The position numbers were made by a program, and so were the translations under genes. Positions 35,871-45,286 of a DNA stretch of 64,000 nt are shown here, piece by piece; the stretch's first letter is position 1, and each line of letters opens with the position of its first letter. The notes beneath the pieces were generated by a model that searched no databases, was not told where the DNA came from, and worked only from the letters and a program-made list of their open reading frames with translations. The stretch comes from Sulfitobacter maritimus (GTDB lineage Bacteria; Pseudomonadota; Alphaproteobacteria; Rhodobacterales; Rhodobacteraceae), in contig NZ_JABVBB010000028.1 of assembly GCF_013346665.1 (NCBI RefSeq), positions 1 to 64,000 of the forward strand, read 5' to 3'.

Positions 35871-37193
35871 TCAACGCAATCGCGGCACTTCGGCGGCGCT
35901 GTCTGCCCTGCGGTCCAATGCAGGCGGTTTTGGCCCGCCACAGGCCCAATCGAGCAGTTCGACACTATGCACCACCGGCACCCCGGTGCCTGAGCCGATT
36001 TGCATCATACAGCCGATGTTCCCTGCCGCGATGACATCGGGGTTTTTCGCTTCCAAGGTGTTGATCTTGCGTTCTTTCAGCTGTTTGGAAATCTCAGGCT
36101 GCATCAGGTTATACGTCCCCGCAGAGCCGCAACACAGATGGCTGTCGGCAGGCTCGACCACGGTGAAGCCGGCCTCTTTCAGCAGTTGCTTCGGCGCGGT
36201 TTTGATCTGCTGGCCATGCTGTAGCGAGCAGGCTGCGTGATAGGCCACAACCATGTCCGGGCTCCCCGTAAAGGGCAGGTTCAGTTCCGCCAGCAGTTCC
36301 GTCACATCGCAGGCCAGCGCAGAGACCTTCGCGGCATCCTCAGCCAAGGGATCGTTGCGGAACATATGGCCATAATCCTTAACCGTTGTGCCGCAGCCTG
36401 AGGTGTTAATGACGATGGCATCGAGCCCGTCTCCGTCGATCTCGGCCATCCAAGCGCGGATGTTGCCTGCGGCATGGGCGTGGCTTTCGTCGGTCTTGCC
36501 CATGTGATGGGTCAGCGCCCCGCAGCAGCCCGCGCCCTTGGCCACCACCACTTCGCAGCCCGCACGGCTGAGCAGGCGGATGGTGGCATTGTTGATATCG
36601 GTGTTCAGCGCACGCTGCGCACAGCCGGTCATCAGCGCCACGCGGCGGATCGCCTTGCCCTTGGCGGGGAAGCTCTGCGGATCGTCGTTTCGGCTCACGG
36701 GGGGGATCGCTTTGGGGGCCATTTCGAGCATTGCACGGAGCCGCGCATCGGGCATCAGCCGCGCAAAGGGCCGCCCGATCCTGGCCCCCAGCAAAGCCAA
36801 ACGAAACCGGTTGGGGTAGGGCAGAATACGCGCCAGCATCCAGCGCAAGACCCGCTCGCCCATGGGGCGTTTGTAGCGTTCTTCGATATAGGCGCGGGCG
36901 TGATCGACCAGATGCATGTAATGCACGCCCGAGGGGCAGGTGGTCATACAGGCAAGGCAAGACAGGCAGCGATCAATGTGTTGCACCGTCTTTTCGTCCG
37001 GATCGCGGTCTTTCTCCAGCATGTCTTTGATCAGGTAGATGCGCCCGCGTGGGCTGTCCAATTCATCCCCCAAGACCTGATAGGTTGGGCAGGTTGCCGT
37101 GCAAAATCCGCAATGCACACAGGCGCGCAGAATTTCGTTGCTGCGCTTCGTGTCGGGGTCTTGCAACTGGTCGGGGGTGAAGGTCGTTTGCAT
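35871..37193 (-). CDS. glcF: Glycolate oxidase iron-sulfur subunit GlcF
   Basis: The 440-aa subunit carries two 4Fe-4S motifs, CVHCGFCTATCP at 25-36 and CLSCLACMTTCP at 76-87. Two CCG domains follow, with GAGCCGALTHHMG and HLCCGSAGTYNLMQP. It passes electrons from GlcD/GlcE flavins to the membrane quinone pool during glycolate oxidation to glyoxylate. The start at 37193 leaves 14 bp after the upstream membrane-protein gene; a frame extending to 37532 is only overlap with that gene. Last gene of the glc operon. Confidence 0.95.
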   Translation of the reverse strand: MQTTFTPDQLQDPDTKRSNEILRACVHCGFCTATCPTYQVLGDELDSPRGRIYLIKDMLEKDRDPDEKTVQHIDRCLSCLACMTTCPSGVHYMHLVDHARAYIEERYKRPMGERVLRWMLARILPYPNRFRLALLGARIGRPFARLMPDARLRAMLEMAPKAIPPVSRNDDPQSFPAKGKAIRRVALMTGCAQRALNTDINNATIRLLSRAGCEVVVAKGAGCCGALTHHMGKTDESHAHAAGNIRAWMAEIDGDGLDAIVINTSGCGTTVKDYGHMFRNDPLAEDAAKVSALACDVTELLAELNLPFTGSPDMVVAYHAACSLQHGQQIKTAPKQLLKEAGFTVVEPADSHLCCGSAGTYNLMQPEISKQLKERKINTLEAKNPDVIAAGNIGCMMQIGSGTGVPVVHSVELLDWACGGPKPPALDRRADSAAEVPRLR

Positions 37194-37207
37194 GAAAGCT
37201 CCGAGAT

Positions 37208-37576
37208 TTAAGGGCCGCGCAAGAGGTCGGCCAGCGCGAGACCGAACCAAGGCACGGTCGTGCCTGCTGCGCCGAGCGCGCCGGTCCAGCGTTGCATGGA
37301 AAGCCGCGGGTCCGCCCGGCGGAGGGCCTGCACCACAAGCGCGATCACGGCGATCCAAGCCGCCCAAAGCGCCATTGTGACGGCAGCGCTGAGCCAAAGA
37401 CTGTCGCCCCAATGGCTTGCAAAGCCTATGCGCAACGCCAGTGCCATCAGGAAGGCGGAGAGGGCCAAGAGCGGCACGGCCCGCATAACCCGCGGCGACG
37501 GCACAGCCTGGGTCAAGCGGCGAAAAGCCCAAGGCCCCACAAGAAAGACAATAAGAAAGGTCACCGCCAAAGTCAC
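37208..37576 (-). CDS. Uncharacterised four-helix membrane protein in the glc operon
   Basis: The 122-aa protein starts at a GTG whose GTGA overlaps the glcE stop (37573-37576), so it is translationally coupled. Hydrophobic segments lie near 2-17, 33-51, 60-82 and 97-117, separated by short arginine-rich loops. I do not recognise a family. Placement between glcE and glcF, where most glc operons have nothing, suggests a membrane anchor or partner for the glycolate oxidase complex; that is inference. Confidence 0.78.
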   Translation of the reverse strand: MTLAVTFLIVFLVGPWAFRRLTQAVPSPRVMRAVPLLALSAFLMALALRIGFASHWGDSLWLSAAVTMALWAAWIAVIALVVQALRRADPRLSMQRWTGALGAAGTTVPWFGLALADLLRGP

Positions 37577-38697
37577 GGTCGCCCTGCCTGTTCTCCAGTA
37601 AGGTTGCCGCGCGGATCGAATTGCGCCCGCAGCCCGGCCCTGAGCCGCTCTACGCCGGGCGAGGCCGGTTGCTCTTGCGGGAATGCGGCGCGTGTTGCTG
37701 CATCGGCCCGCACCAGTGTCGCATGGCCGTCGTATTTGCCCAGCCGGGTGCGGAGGTCCGTGCCGGGCGCCATGCGCAGCCAGACGAGCCCGCCTGCCCA
37801 ATCGAACAGATGGGCCTCAGCCGCAGCGCGCTTGGCGATTTCGGGCGCTTCGGTGGGGCGGCAGTGGACCCGCCAGACATCTCCTGTCCTGTCGGCAAAG
37901 GCGGTGACATCGCGCTGCCTGCGCCACGCGGCTTCGGTGTCATCGTGTTCCAAAATATGCATGTCCGCGCCCGTCGAGGCGAGCAAATCGCGCAGACGGT
38001 CTAAACGGTAGCGCACCGACGGCGCGAAACCTTCGAGCCGCAGGAGGGTCTGTCGCTTGGCGGGATCATGGGCCGCACCGGTGACTTCGAAAGGGCTGCT
38101 CATGGCCTGCGCCATCGCTTTGACCGCCGCGTGATCGTCCAACCCTGCAAGGCAAAGCGTGGCGCTTGTTTCCGGCACAGGCAGGACTTTGAGAGAGACC
38201 TCGGTCAAGACGCCAAGACTGCCGCAGGCGCCGGCCATCAGCTTCACCAGATCATAGCCGGTGACATTCTTCATCACGCGCCCGCCATTTTTGACGATAC
38301 GCCCCGCGCCATCAACAAAACGCACGCCCAACAGGAAATCCCGCGCCGCGCCGACGCTGAGCCGCCGTGGGCCACTGACATTGGCTGCAAAAACACCGCC
38401 AATGGTTGGCGTGCCGCTGCTGCCCAATAGCGCACGGTGGTCCATCGGCTCAAAGGCCAAACGCTGGCCCTCGGCCGCGAGCGCCTCTTCGATCTCCGAC
38501 AGCGGGGTGCCAGCCTGCGCGACCAATGTCAGCGCGCCGGGCTCGTAAAGGCGGATGCCGCTGAGACCCGCAACAGACAGCGCCGCCCCGCGCCCCGCCA
38601 TGCCGCGTGTATTGCCGCCTTGGACCGACAGGGGGCCATCCGCGTCCCGGATCGCCTCGGCCAGTTTAGCCTCGCTCGTCACGCCTATCGCACTCAT
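37573..38697 (-). CDS. glcE: Glycolate oxidase FAD-binding subunit GlcE
   Basis: The 374-aa subunit is a shortened FAD_binding_4 oxidase: PLSVQGGNTRGMAGRG near 22-37, MDHRALLGSSGTPTIGGVFAANVSGPRRL near 82-110 and VKNGGRVMKNVTGYDLVKLMAGACGSLG near 135-162. It lacks the long C-terminal oxidase domain of GlcD, as expected. Its ATG overlaps the glcD stop by 4 bp and its stop overlaps the next gene by 4 bp. Together with GlcD and GlcF it forms the membrane-linked glycolate dehydrogenase. Confidence 0.93.
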   Translation of the reverse strand: MSAIGVTSEAKLAEAIRDADGPLSVQGGNTRGMAGRGAALSVAGLSGIRLYEPGALTLVAQAGTPLSEIEEALAAEGQRLAFEPMDHRALLGSSGTPTIGGVFAANVSGPRRLSVGAARDFLLGVRFVDGAGRIVKNGGRVMKNVTGYDLVKLMAGACGSLGVLTEVSLKVLPVPETSATLCLAGLDDHAAVKAMAQAMSSPFEVTGAAHDPAKRQTLLRLEGFAPSVRYRLDRLRDLLASTGADMHILEHDDTEAAWRRQRDVTAFADRTGDVWRVHCRPTEAPEIAKRAAAEAHLFDWAGGLVWLRMAPGTDLRTRLGKYDGHATLVRADAATRAAFPQEQPASPGVERLRAGLRAQFDPRGNLTGEQAGRP

Positions 38698-40145
38698 GCC
38701 GCAACTCGGCCGCTGCGCCCGCGCCGTTCTTCGGTCACATCAAGCGGGAACACCTTGGCCGGGTTGAGCAACCATGCCGGATCAAAGACATCCTTCACCG
38801 CCAGTTGCGCCTCCAAATCGGTTTGGGTGTATTGCTCATGCATCAGGTCGCGTTTCTCAATTCCGACTCCATGTTCGCCGGTCAGGCAGCCCCCGGCCTC
38901 GACGCAGAGCCGCAGAATATCGGCCCCGAAGGCTTCGCATTTCTCAAGGTCGCCGGGTTTGTTGGCGTCGAACAGGATGAGCGGATGCATATTGCCATCG
39001 CCCGCGTGAAAGACGTTACCAACCCGCAGCCCGTAGTCTTCGGACATCTCGCCAATGCGTCGCAGTACCATGGGCAATTCGGTCACTGGGATCGTACCAT
39101 CAAGACACATGTAATCGTTGATCTGCCCCATCGCGCCAAAGGCCGACTTGCGCCCCAGCCAGATCGCGGCGCTTTCCTCGGCGCTGGTGCTTTCGCGCAG
39201 TTCCACCGGGTTGTGTCGCTGGGCGATCTCTTTGATTAGCGCGAGTTGGTGGTCGATCTCGGCGTCCGAACCTTCGACCTCGACAATCAGCAACGCCTCG
39301 CACATGGGGTAGCCTGCGTGGGCGAACGCCTCGGTCGCCTCAATGCAGGGGCGGTCCATGAATTCGATCGCTACCGGCAGAACGCCTGCCTTGATGATGT
39401 CGCTGACACAAGCGCCCGCCACGGCGTTGTCGTCAAAGCCCATCAGCACGGGCCGCGCGCCTTCGGGTTTGGGCAAGATGCGCAGCGTGGCTTCGGTCAC
39501 CACGCCAAGCTGCCCTTCGGAGCCGCAGATCACGCCCAAAAGGTCCAGCCCGCCGGCATCCATATAGCCGCCGCCGATCTCCACCACTTCGCCGTCCATC
39601 ATCACCATAGTCACGCCCAGAAGGTTGTTGGTCGTCACCCCGTATTTCAGGCAATGCGCCCCGCCGGAATTCATCGCGATATTGCCTGCGATGGCGCAGG
39701 CGAGCTGGCTCGACGGGTCGGGGGCGTAGAAAAACCCGTCTTCCTCCACCGCGCCGGTGACGCTGAGGTTCGTGCGCCCTGTCTGTACCCGGATCAAGCG
39801 GTTGTCGTAATCGACCTCCAGCACCTCGGCCATGCGCATTACTCCCAGCACCACACTGTCCGCCGTGGGCAGCGCGCCACCGGCGAGCGATGTGCCAGAG
39901 CCGCGCGGCACCACCGGCACGCCTTCCTCGTGGCAGATGCGCAGAATGGTTGAGACTTCTTCAGTGCTGGCAGGCAGGGTCACGGCCATGGGTGCGCATT
40001 TATAGGCGGTCAGCGCGTCACATTCATAAGCGCAGGTTTCGTGCGGGTCGTCGATCACCGCCGCCGTAGGCAGCGCCGTCCGCAGCTTGGCCACCAAACG
40101 CGCCTTACGCGCGATGATCGCGGCATCTGGTGTCGGCATTTCCAT
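38694..40145 (-). CDS. glcD: Glycolate oxidase FAD-linked subunit GlcD
   Basis: The 483-aa catalytic flavoprotein oxidises (R)-2-hydroxy acids, chiefly glycolate. The FAD loop VVPRGSGTSLAGG ends near 90, MNSGGAHCLKYGVTTNNLL follows near 158, and the C-terminal oxidase domain has NVFHAGDGNMHPLILFD and GGCLTGEHGVGIEKR. Full family length. First gene of glcD-glcE-membrane protein-glcF. In marine Rhodobacteraceae this operon lets the cell use algal glycolate. The upstream region contains a palindromic site that could bind a GntR-type regulator. Confidence 0.95.
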   Translation of the reverse strand: MEMPTPDAAIIARKARLVAKLRTALPTAAVIDDPHETCAYECDALTAYKCAPMAVTLPASTEEVSTILRICHEEGVPVVPRGSGTSLAGGALPTADSVVLGVMRMAEVLEVDYDNRLIRVQTGRTNLSVTGAVEEDGFFYAPDPSSQLACAIAGNIAMNSGGAHCLKYGVTTNNLLGVTMVMMDGEVVEIGGGYMDAGGLDLLGVICGSEGQLGVVTEATLRILPKPEGARPVLMGFDDNAVAGACVSDIIKAGVLPVAIEFMDRPCIEATEAFAHAGYPMCEALLIVEVEGSDAEIDHQLALIKEIAQRHNPVELRESTSAEESAAIWLGRKSAFGAMGQINDYMCLDGTIPVTELPMVLRRIGEMSEDYGLRVGNVFHAGDGNMHPLILFDANKPGDLEKCEAFGADILRLCVEAGGCLTGEHGVGIEKRDLMHEQYTQTDLEAQLAVKDVFDPAWLLNPAKVFPLDVTEERRGRSGRVAA

Positions 40146-40204
40146 AGGGGGGCCTCCGGCGTTTCAGACATGCAGCAGCGCATGGTTGGTGGTATGATGG
40201 CGTG

Positions 40205-40228
40205 CAGTTGGTGTAATTGCACCACTGA
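40205..40228. promoter_or_regulatory. Candidate operator upstream of glcD
   Basis: TGGTG-TAATTG-CACCA (40209-40224) is a perfect inverted repeat with arms extended to CAGT and CTG on either side. GntR/FadR-family regulators of glycolate and lactate operons bind TGGT-ACCA-type palindromes, so this may be the glc control site. No regulator gene is next to it. Confidence 0.4.
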
Positions 40229-40329
40229 TTTTTGCAACTCTGACAAGAAGTGCCAGGACAAACACTGCTTGACCTTGGAACGGTGACGAACCGGGCTATA
40301 TAACAGCCTGTTATTGTGAGTGGATTTAA

Positions 40330-40686
40330 ATGTTTAAACGCAGTCTTTTCGCCAGCATTCTGGCCTTATCTGCACCGGCTTTGGCCGACCCCCCGGTTAT
40401 TCAAAACGCGGTGGTTTCCCGTCACGGAGAGTTGTGGAGGTTCGACGTCACCCTCCGTCATAACGATACAGGATGGGATCATTACGCCGATGCCTGGCGT
40501 GTTGTTGACCCCGACGGCCGACCCCTTGGCACACGCAATCTGGCGCATCCGCATATCAAAGAGCAGCCCTTTACCCGCTCGCTATCCGGCGTGCGCATCC
40601 CAGAAGGTGTGACCGAGGTCGGCATTCAGGCACGGGACAATGTCGAAGGTTGGGCGGAGCATATTAAGATGGTGCCGCTGCGCTAA
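40330..40686 (+). CDS. Secreted conserved hypothetical protein
   Basis: The 118-aa protein has a signal peptide (MFKRSLFASILALSAPALA) and a compact mature part of about 99 residues with WRFDVTLRHNDTGWDHYADAWRVV, LAHPHIKEQPFTRSL and EGVTEVGIQARDNVEGW. No cysteines or metal motif. I recall similar short proteins in other Rhodobacteraceae but know no function. It is divergent from the glc operon and its stop overlaps the stop of the VOC gene by 4 bp. Confidence 0.8.
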   Translation: MFKRSLFASILALSAPALADPPVIQNAVVSRHGELWRFDVTLRHNDTGWDHYADAWRVVDPDGRPLGTRNLAHPHIKEQPFTRSLSGVRIPEGVTEVGIQARDNVEGWAEHIKMVPLR

Positions 40687-41078
40687 GTTTGCGGCTGCAA
40701 CATCGCGGCATTGTTACCTTCACAATCCTGAAAAGCGACGTAATAGCCCACATCGGGTATCGTAACAGGGCTGCCATGAACGCGCCCGCCAGCCTCAGTG
40801 ACGCGTTCCATCGCGGCTTCGATGTCTTCAACCGCGATGACAACAAGGGGCATCTGAGCGGGGTGATCCGCTTTAAGAGGAAACATACCGCCATTGATTG
40901 CCCCCGCGGTGGTGGGCCTGCTGTTTTCAGTCTCTGTGGTTTCCATCAGGACGTAGTCGCCCATCTCGGGACCCATTTTCTTGCTGCGCCAACCAAAGGC
41001 AGCTTCGTAAAACGCCGCAGCTCGAGAGGCATCGTGATAGGGCATTTCAAAATGAACGACGGGGCAAGGTTTCTGCAT
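40683..41078 (-). CDS. VOC (glyoxalase/bleomycin-resistance) family protein
   Basis: The 131-aa protein has the paired beta-alpha-beta-beta-beta layout: VVHFEMPYHDASRAAAFYEAAFGW at the start, then DIEAAMERVTEAGGRVHGSP and the closing VGYYVAFQDCEGNNAAMLQP. His/Glu metal ligands fit the VOC fold but the substrate cannot be told. Start at 41078 gives MQKPCPVVHFEMPY; a longer frame to 41144 adds a non-homologous leader. Stop overlaps that of the convergent gene. Confidence 0.88.
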   Translation of the reverse strand: MQKPCPVVHFEMPYHDASRAAAFYEAAFGWRSKKMGPEMGDYVLMETTETENSRPTTAGAINGGMFPLKADHPAQMPLVVIAVEDIEAAMERVTEAGGRVHGSPVTIPDVGYYVAFQDCEGNNAAMLQPQT

Positions 41079-41159
41079 GACACGTATCCTATCCTGAAGC
41101 GATATCAGTGAAGAATACCATATTCTGCGGCCCGATAGGGGCATTTTTGCTAAAGTGGG

Positions 41160-41630
41160 CTAGACCCGATGATACGGCCCGCCTGACAGGATCGCGGCGG
41201 CGCGGTAGAGTTGTTCGGCCAGCATGACCCGGACCAACATATGCGGCCATACCATCTTGCCAAAGGACAGCGCGTGATCCGCCTGTGCGCGCAGGCTTGG
41301 GTCGATCCCATCTGCACCACCGATCACGAATGCCAGATCGCCGCGCCCGGCATCGCGCCAGTTGCCAAGCCGATCCGCGAAAGCGGGGGAGGTTTCAACC
41401 TTGCCGCGTTCATCCAGCACGCAGATCACCGCGCCTTGCGGGATCGCGCGTTGCAACAAGACGGCTTCGGCTGCCATGCCACCGCCCTTCTTGTCCTCCA
41501 TCTCGACCACACGCGCAGGCCCAAGGCCCAGACCGCGTCCGGTCCGGTCAAACCGGGTAAGATAGTCATCGACAAGAGATTTTTCGGGACCGGCGCGAAG
41601 CCGGCCCATGGCGCAGATATGTACCCGCAT
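41160..41630 (-). CDS. rlmH: 23S rRNA (pseudouridine(1915)-N3)-methyltransferase RlmH
   Basis: The 156-aa SPOUT-class enzyme methylates pseudouridine 1915 in helix 69 of 23S rRNA. The trefoil-knot SAM site is seen as [16 protein letters not shown] near residues 99-114, and the conserved C terminus is [19 protein letters not shown]. It lies 23 bp after rsfS, the common rsfS-rlmH pairing. Confidence 0.95.
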   Translation of the reverse strand: MRVHICAMGRLRAGPEKSLVDDYLTRFDRTGRGLGLGPARVVEMEDKKGGGMAAEAVLLQRAIPQGAVICVLDERGKVETSPAFADRLGNWRDAGRGDLAFVIGGADGIDPSLRAQADHALSFGKMVWPHMLVRVMLAEQLYRAAAILSGGPYHRV

Positions 41631-41653
41631 GGCTTAATCCCGCAGGGGCGGGA

Positions 41654-42025
41654 TCAGTGCGGCATGACCGAAGCCGCGTCTTCGCCGCCCAGCCACATCT
41701 TTTCGAGCTGGTAGAACTCACGCACTTCGGGGCGGAACACATGCACGACGACATCACCGGTGTCGATCAAGACCCAGTCGCCCGTGTCACGGCCTTCCAT
41801 CTTGGACGTACGTCCGGTGGCGTCTTTGACGGCCTGCGCCAGCTTTTCCGAGATCGAAGACACTTGCCGCGAAGAGCGGCCCGAGCAGATCACCATATAG
41901 TCGCCGATGGCCGTCTTGCCGCGCAGATCGATCTGCACGATGTCTTCGGCCTTGTCGTCATTCAGCGAGGAAAGGATAAGCGCCAGCAGGTCGTCGCTGG
42001 TTGCGATTTGCGAGGCGGCTGTCAT
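41654..42025 (-). CDS. rsfS: Ribosomal silencing factor RsfS (Iojap family)
   Basis: The 123-aa protein binds ribosomal protein L14 and blocks subunit joining under starvation. Family marks are DIVQIDLRGKTAIGDYMVIC near 30-49, SSRQVSSISEKLAQAVKD and the closing GDWVLIDTGDVVVHVFRPEVREFYQLEKMW. Length normal. First gene of the rsfS-rlmH pair; the 184 bp upstream to the MscS gene hold only its promoter as far as I can see. Confidence 0.95.
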   Translation of the reverse strand: MTAASQIATSDDLLALILSSLNDDKAEDIVQIDLRGKTAIGDYMVICSGRSSRQVSSISEKLAQAVKDATGRTSKMEGRDTGDWVLIDTGDVVVHVFRPEVREFYQLEKMWLGGEDAASVMPH

Positions 42026-42209
42026 TGCGGCCCCATGGTCAGCAGCCTGCGCTGCGTCAACGTTAAGAGACAGGACATTGTCCTCCTTCGTAATGCACCA
42101 TCAATGCTGAACGCTTGCCCCGGTGCCGAGCAGCCCTAATTTAGCGACCCAAGGGGCATTTTTCAATGGATCGCGTGTCAGGAGCGTTAACCGTGGCGCA
42201 AATCCCCGC

Positions 42210-43565
42210 TTAGTCCGGCAGATCGCGCGGGGCTGGGCGGCGCGAGAGCGCCAGCTGGCTGTCTTCAAGCACTTTTACCTCGCGCTGCGGGAAGGGGATG
42301 GAGATGCCGTTTTCCTTAAACGCATCCCAAAGAGCCAGATAGACATTGCCGCGAATGTTGGTGAGCCCGCCGGTCGGGTCCTTGATCCAGAAGCGCAGGA
42401 TATAATCCACCGACGAATCGCCAAAGCCGACGATATGGCAGACCGGCGCCTTGTAGCTCAGCACCCGATCGACGCTTTTGGCCGCCTGCACCGCTAATTT
42501 GCGCACCAGATGCGGGTCATCAGCATAGGCGGTGCCAAAGAAGATATCGAGCCGCACAAAGTCATTCGAATGCGACCAGTTCACCACCTGTCCGGTTATG
42601 AGGTCTTCGTTCGGGATCAGGTATTCCTTGCCGTCCCGCGTAACGACAGACGCATAGCGCGCGCCGAGCGTTTGAATCCAGCCAAAGGTCTCGCCCAGAG
42701 AAATCACATCCCCCGGCTTGATCGACTTATCCAGCAGGATGATCACGCCGGAGACAAGGTTCGACACGACCTTTTGCAGGCCAAAGCCAAGGCCCACACC
42801 AATCGCGCCCGACAGCACCGCGAGGCCGGTAAGGTCGATTCCAACCGCCCGCACTCCGATAAAGAAGGCCAGCCCATAGAGCAGGATCTGCACGCCTTTC
42901 ACGGCCAGCACCTGCATAGAGGGGCTAATGTCTTCGTTCTTGCGGATCGTCGCAGCGGTGGTGGTGGAGATCAGCCGCGCCATGGTTAGCAGCGCCCCAA
43001 CCACCACTAGCGCAGTCAGGATCGCGAGCGCCGAGACGCGGAATTCGCCAATCTGTAGGGCCAGCCCGTCCAGAAACACGGCCACTTCATCGGTGACGTT
43101 AAGCATATAGAGCGTGGCGTAGATCCACAGACCCCATGTCACCATGCGCCGCAGCAGGCGGTTGCGCACCAATCGTGCGGCAAAGGCAATGCCGACATAG
43201 ATGGTCGCTAGCGTCGCCGCCAAGCCGATGAGGTAGGAGCGCGACGGCCAAGTAACGTTCTGCATCACTTGATAGAGCAGTCCTGCCAGCACCGCGAACC
43301 ACATCAGCCCCAGCCGCCGCCGGACCTGCACCACCACGCGCAGTTGCCACTTCGACCAGCCCTCGCGCGAGCGGACCCAGTTTTGCAGCATATTGCCCGT
43401 GACCCGGTGCAGCACCCACGCCAGTGCCACCAGCACCAGCAAGATCAGGATTTGGTTTTGCCGCCAACCGGGGCTGAGGATGCTCTCGCCAAAACCCAGC
43501 ACCCCATCGAACAGCGCTTTGAGCGAAACGAGGAAGTTCGCAAAGGGGTGGTTCTCTGGGATCAT
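42210..43565 (-). CDS. Mechanosensitive channel protein, large MscS type
   Basis: The 451-aa inner-membrane protein has about six hydrophobic segments: near 33-50, 85-100, 108-130, 140-160, 185-205 and the pore helix near 245-290 (GLAVLSGAIGVGLGFGLQKVVSNLVSGVIILLDKS). GDVISLGETFGWIQTLGARYASV and the C-terminal beta/alpha domain follow. The extra N-terminal helices distinguish it from the short paralogue at 7570-8415. It gates in response to membrane tension. Monocistronic, divergent from leuC. Confidence 0.92.
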   Translation of the reverse strand: MIPENHPFANFLVSLKALFDGVLGFGESILSPGWRQNQILILLVLVALAWVLHRVTGNMLQNWVRSREGWSKWQLRVVVQVRRRLGLMWFAVLAGLLYQVMQNVTWPSRSYLIGLAATLATIYVGIAFAARLVRNRLLRRMVTWGLWIYATLYMLNVTDEVAVFLDGLALQIGEFRVSALAILTALVVVGALLTMARLISTTTAATIRKNEDISPSMQVLAVKGVQILLYGLAFFIGVRAVGIDLTGLAVLSGAIGVGLGFGLQKVVSNLVSGVIILLDKSIKPGDVISLGETFGWIQTLGARYASVVTRDGKEYLIPNEDLITGQVVNWSHSNDFVRLDIFFGTAYADDPHLVRKLAVQAAKSVDRVLSYKAPVCHIVGFGDSSVDYILRFWIKDPTGGLTNIRGNVYLALWDAFKENGISIPFPQREVKVLEDSQLALSRRPAPRDLPD

Positions 43566-43841
43566 GCGCGGCCTTTGTTCTGCGGATGATCAGCGTGGCA
43601 CAGCCCCCGCCGTGGGGCAAGAACACCCTGCATCGCTGGCAGCGGCCTTTGCCCCCCGATCACAGCTTGCGAGATGGGCCAAGGCTCTGTATCCCTTGGC
43701 CCATGATACTGGTGTTTGATCTTTGCGACCGTGCGCGTCTGCGCGAACGCTTCTTCGGGGCGGCGCATAGCGTTCTCGCACGGCTGTAAGCCCGCGACCC
43801 GCCACACCCTTTGCCATTCCAAACCACGGGAGAGGACCATC

Positions 43842-45248
43842 ATGTCCCCCAAGACGCTCTATGACAAAATCTGGGACGCCCATGTCGTCCATGAAGCCGA
43901 TGACGGCACCTGCCTGCTTTATATCGACCGCCATCTGGTCCACGAAGTAACCAGCCCGCAGGCCTTTGAAGGGCTGCGCATGTCGGGCCGCACGGTGCGC
44001 GCGCCGGACAAGACCATCGCCGTGCCGGATCACAACGTGCCCACCACCGAGGGCCGCGAAGACCCTGAAGCGATGACCGAGGACAGCCGCATTCAGGTCT
44101 CGGCGCTCGACAAAAACGCGCGCGAGTTTGGCGTGCATTACTACCCGGTGTCGGACATTCGTCAGGGCATCGTCCATATCGTCGGCCCCGAGCAGGGCTG
44201 GACCCTGCCCGGCATGACCGTGGTCTGCGGCGACAGCCACACTGCGACCCACGGCGCTTTCGGAGCGCTGGCCCATGGGATCGGCACCTCTGAGGTTGAA
44301 CACGTCCTTGCCACCCAGACGCTGATCCAGCGCAAGGGCAAGAACATGAAGGTCGAGATCACCGGCAAGCTGCGCCCCGGTGTCACGGCCAAGGACATCA
44401 CCCTTTCCGTCATCGGTGCCACCGGCACTGCGGGCGGCACCGGCTATGTCATCGAATATTGCGGCGAAGCGATCCGCGACCTGTCGATGGAAGGCCGCAT
44501 GACCGTCTGCAACATGGCGATTGAAGGCGGCGCACGCGCGGGCCTGATCGCGCCTGACGAAAAGACCTTCGAGTATTGCAAAGGCCGCCCGCACGCTCCG
44601 AAAGGTGCACAATGGGAAGCGGCGATGGACTGGTGGAAAACCCTCTTCTCTGATGAGGACGCGCATTGGGACAAGGTCGTGACGCTGAAAGGCGAAGACA
44701 TCGCCCCGGTCGTCACATGGGGCACCTCGCCCGAAGACGTGCTGCCGATCACTTCGGTCGTCCCCGCGCCGGAAGATTTCAAAGGCGGCAAGGTCGACGC
44801 GGTGAAACGTGCGCTCGAGTATATGGACCTGAAACCGGGCCAGAAACTCACCGATATCGAGATCGACACCGTCTTCATCGGCTCTTGCACCAACGGCCGC
44901 ATCGAAGACCTGCGGGCCGCTGCCGAAGTGCTCAAGGGCAAGAAGATTAAAGACGGTCTGCGCGCCATGGTCGTGCCGGGCTCGGGTCTCGTCCGTGCTC
45001 AAGCCGAAGAAGAAGGGCTGGCGGATATCTTCAAAGAGGCCGGTTTCGAATGGCGTCTTGCGGGCTGCTCCATGTGTCTGGCGATGAACCCCGACCAGCT
45101 TGCCCCCGGCGAACGCTGCGCGGCCACATCAAACCGCAACTTCGAGGGGCGTCAGGGCTACAAAGGCCGCACACATCTTGTGTCGCCCAGCATGGCCGCC
45201 GCAGCTGCGCTGACCGGCCATCTGACCGACGTGCGCGAATTGGCGTGA
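43842..45248 (+). CDS. leuC: 3-isopropylmalate dehydratase large subunit LeuC
   Basis: The 468-aa aconitase-family subunit isomerises 2- to 3-isopropylmalate in leucine synthesis. Visible are [20 protein letters not shown], the cluster cysteine in [14 protein letters not shown] and the CxxC ligands in [13 protein letters not shown] near the end. Start chosen at ATG 43842 with GGGAGAGGA just upstream; an open frame from 43716 lacks family similarity. It needs LeuD, encoded 332 bp further on with an antisense gene between. Confidence 0.96.
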   Translation: MSPKTLYDKIWDAHVVHEADDGTCLLYIDRHLVHEVTSPQAFEGLRMSGRTVRAPDKTIAVPDHNVPTTEGREDPEAMTEDSRIQVSALDKNAREFGVHYYPVSDIRQGIVHIVGPEQGWTLPGMTVVCGDSHTATHGAFGALAHGIGTSEVEHVLATQTLIQRKGKNMKVEITGKLRPGVTAKDITLSVIGATGTAGGTGYVIEYCGEAIRDLSMEGRMTVCNMAIEGGARAGLIAPDEKTFEYCKGRPHAPKGAQWEAAMDWWKTLFSDEDAHWDKVVTLKGEDIAPVVTWGTSPEDVLPITSVVPAPEDFKGGKVDAVKRALEYMDLKPGQKLTDIEIDTVFIGSCTNGRIEDLRAAAEVLKGKKIKDGLRAMVVPGSGLVRAQAEEEGLADIFKEAGFEWRLAGCSMCLAMNPDQLAPGERCAATSNRNFEGRQGYKGRTHLVSPSMAAAAALTGHLTDVRELA

Positions 45249-45286
45249 GCATGCGGGGCATGGATACCAGCCGTGTTGCGCAGCGC

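Noticed and set aside
43590..45002. 470-codon minus-strand open frame opposite leuC
   Set aside because: It mirrors the codon positions of leuC; high GC makes such antisense frames common and no domain is recognisable.
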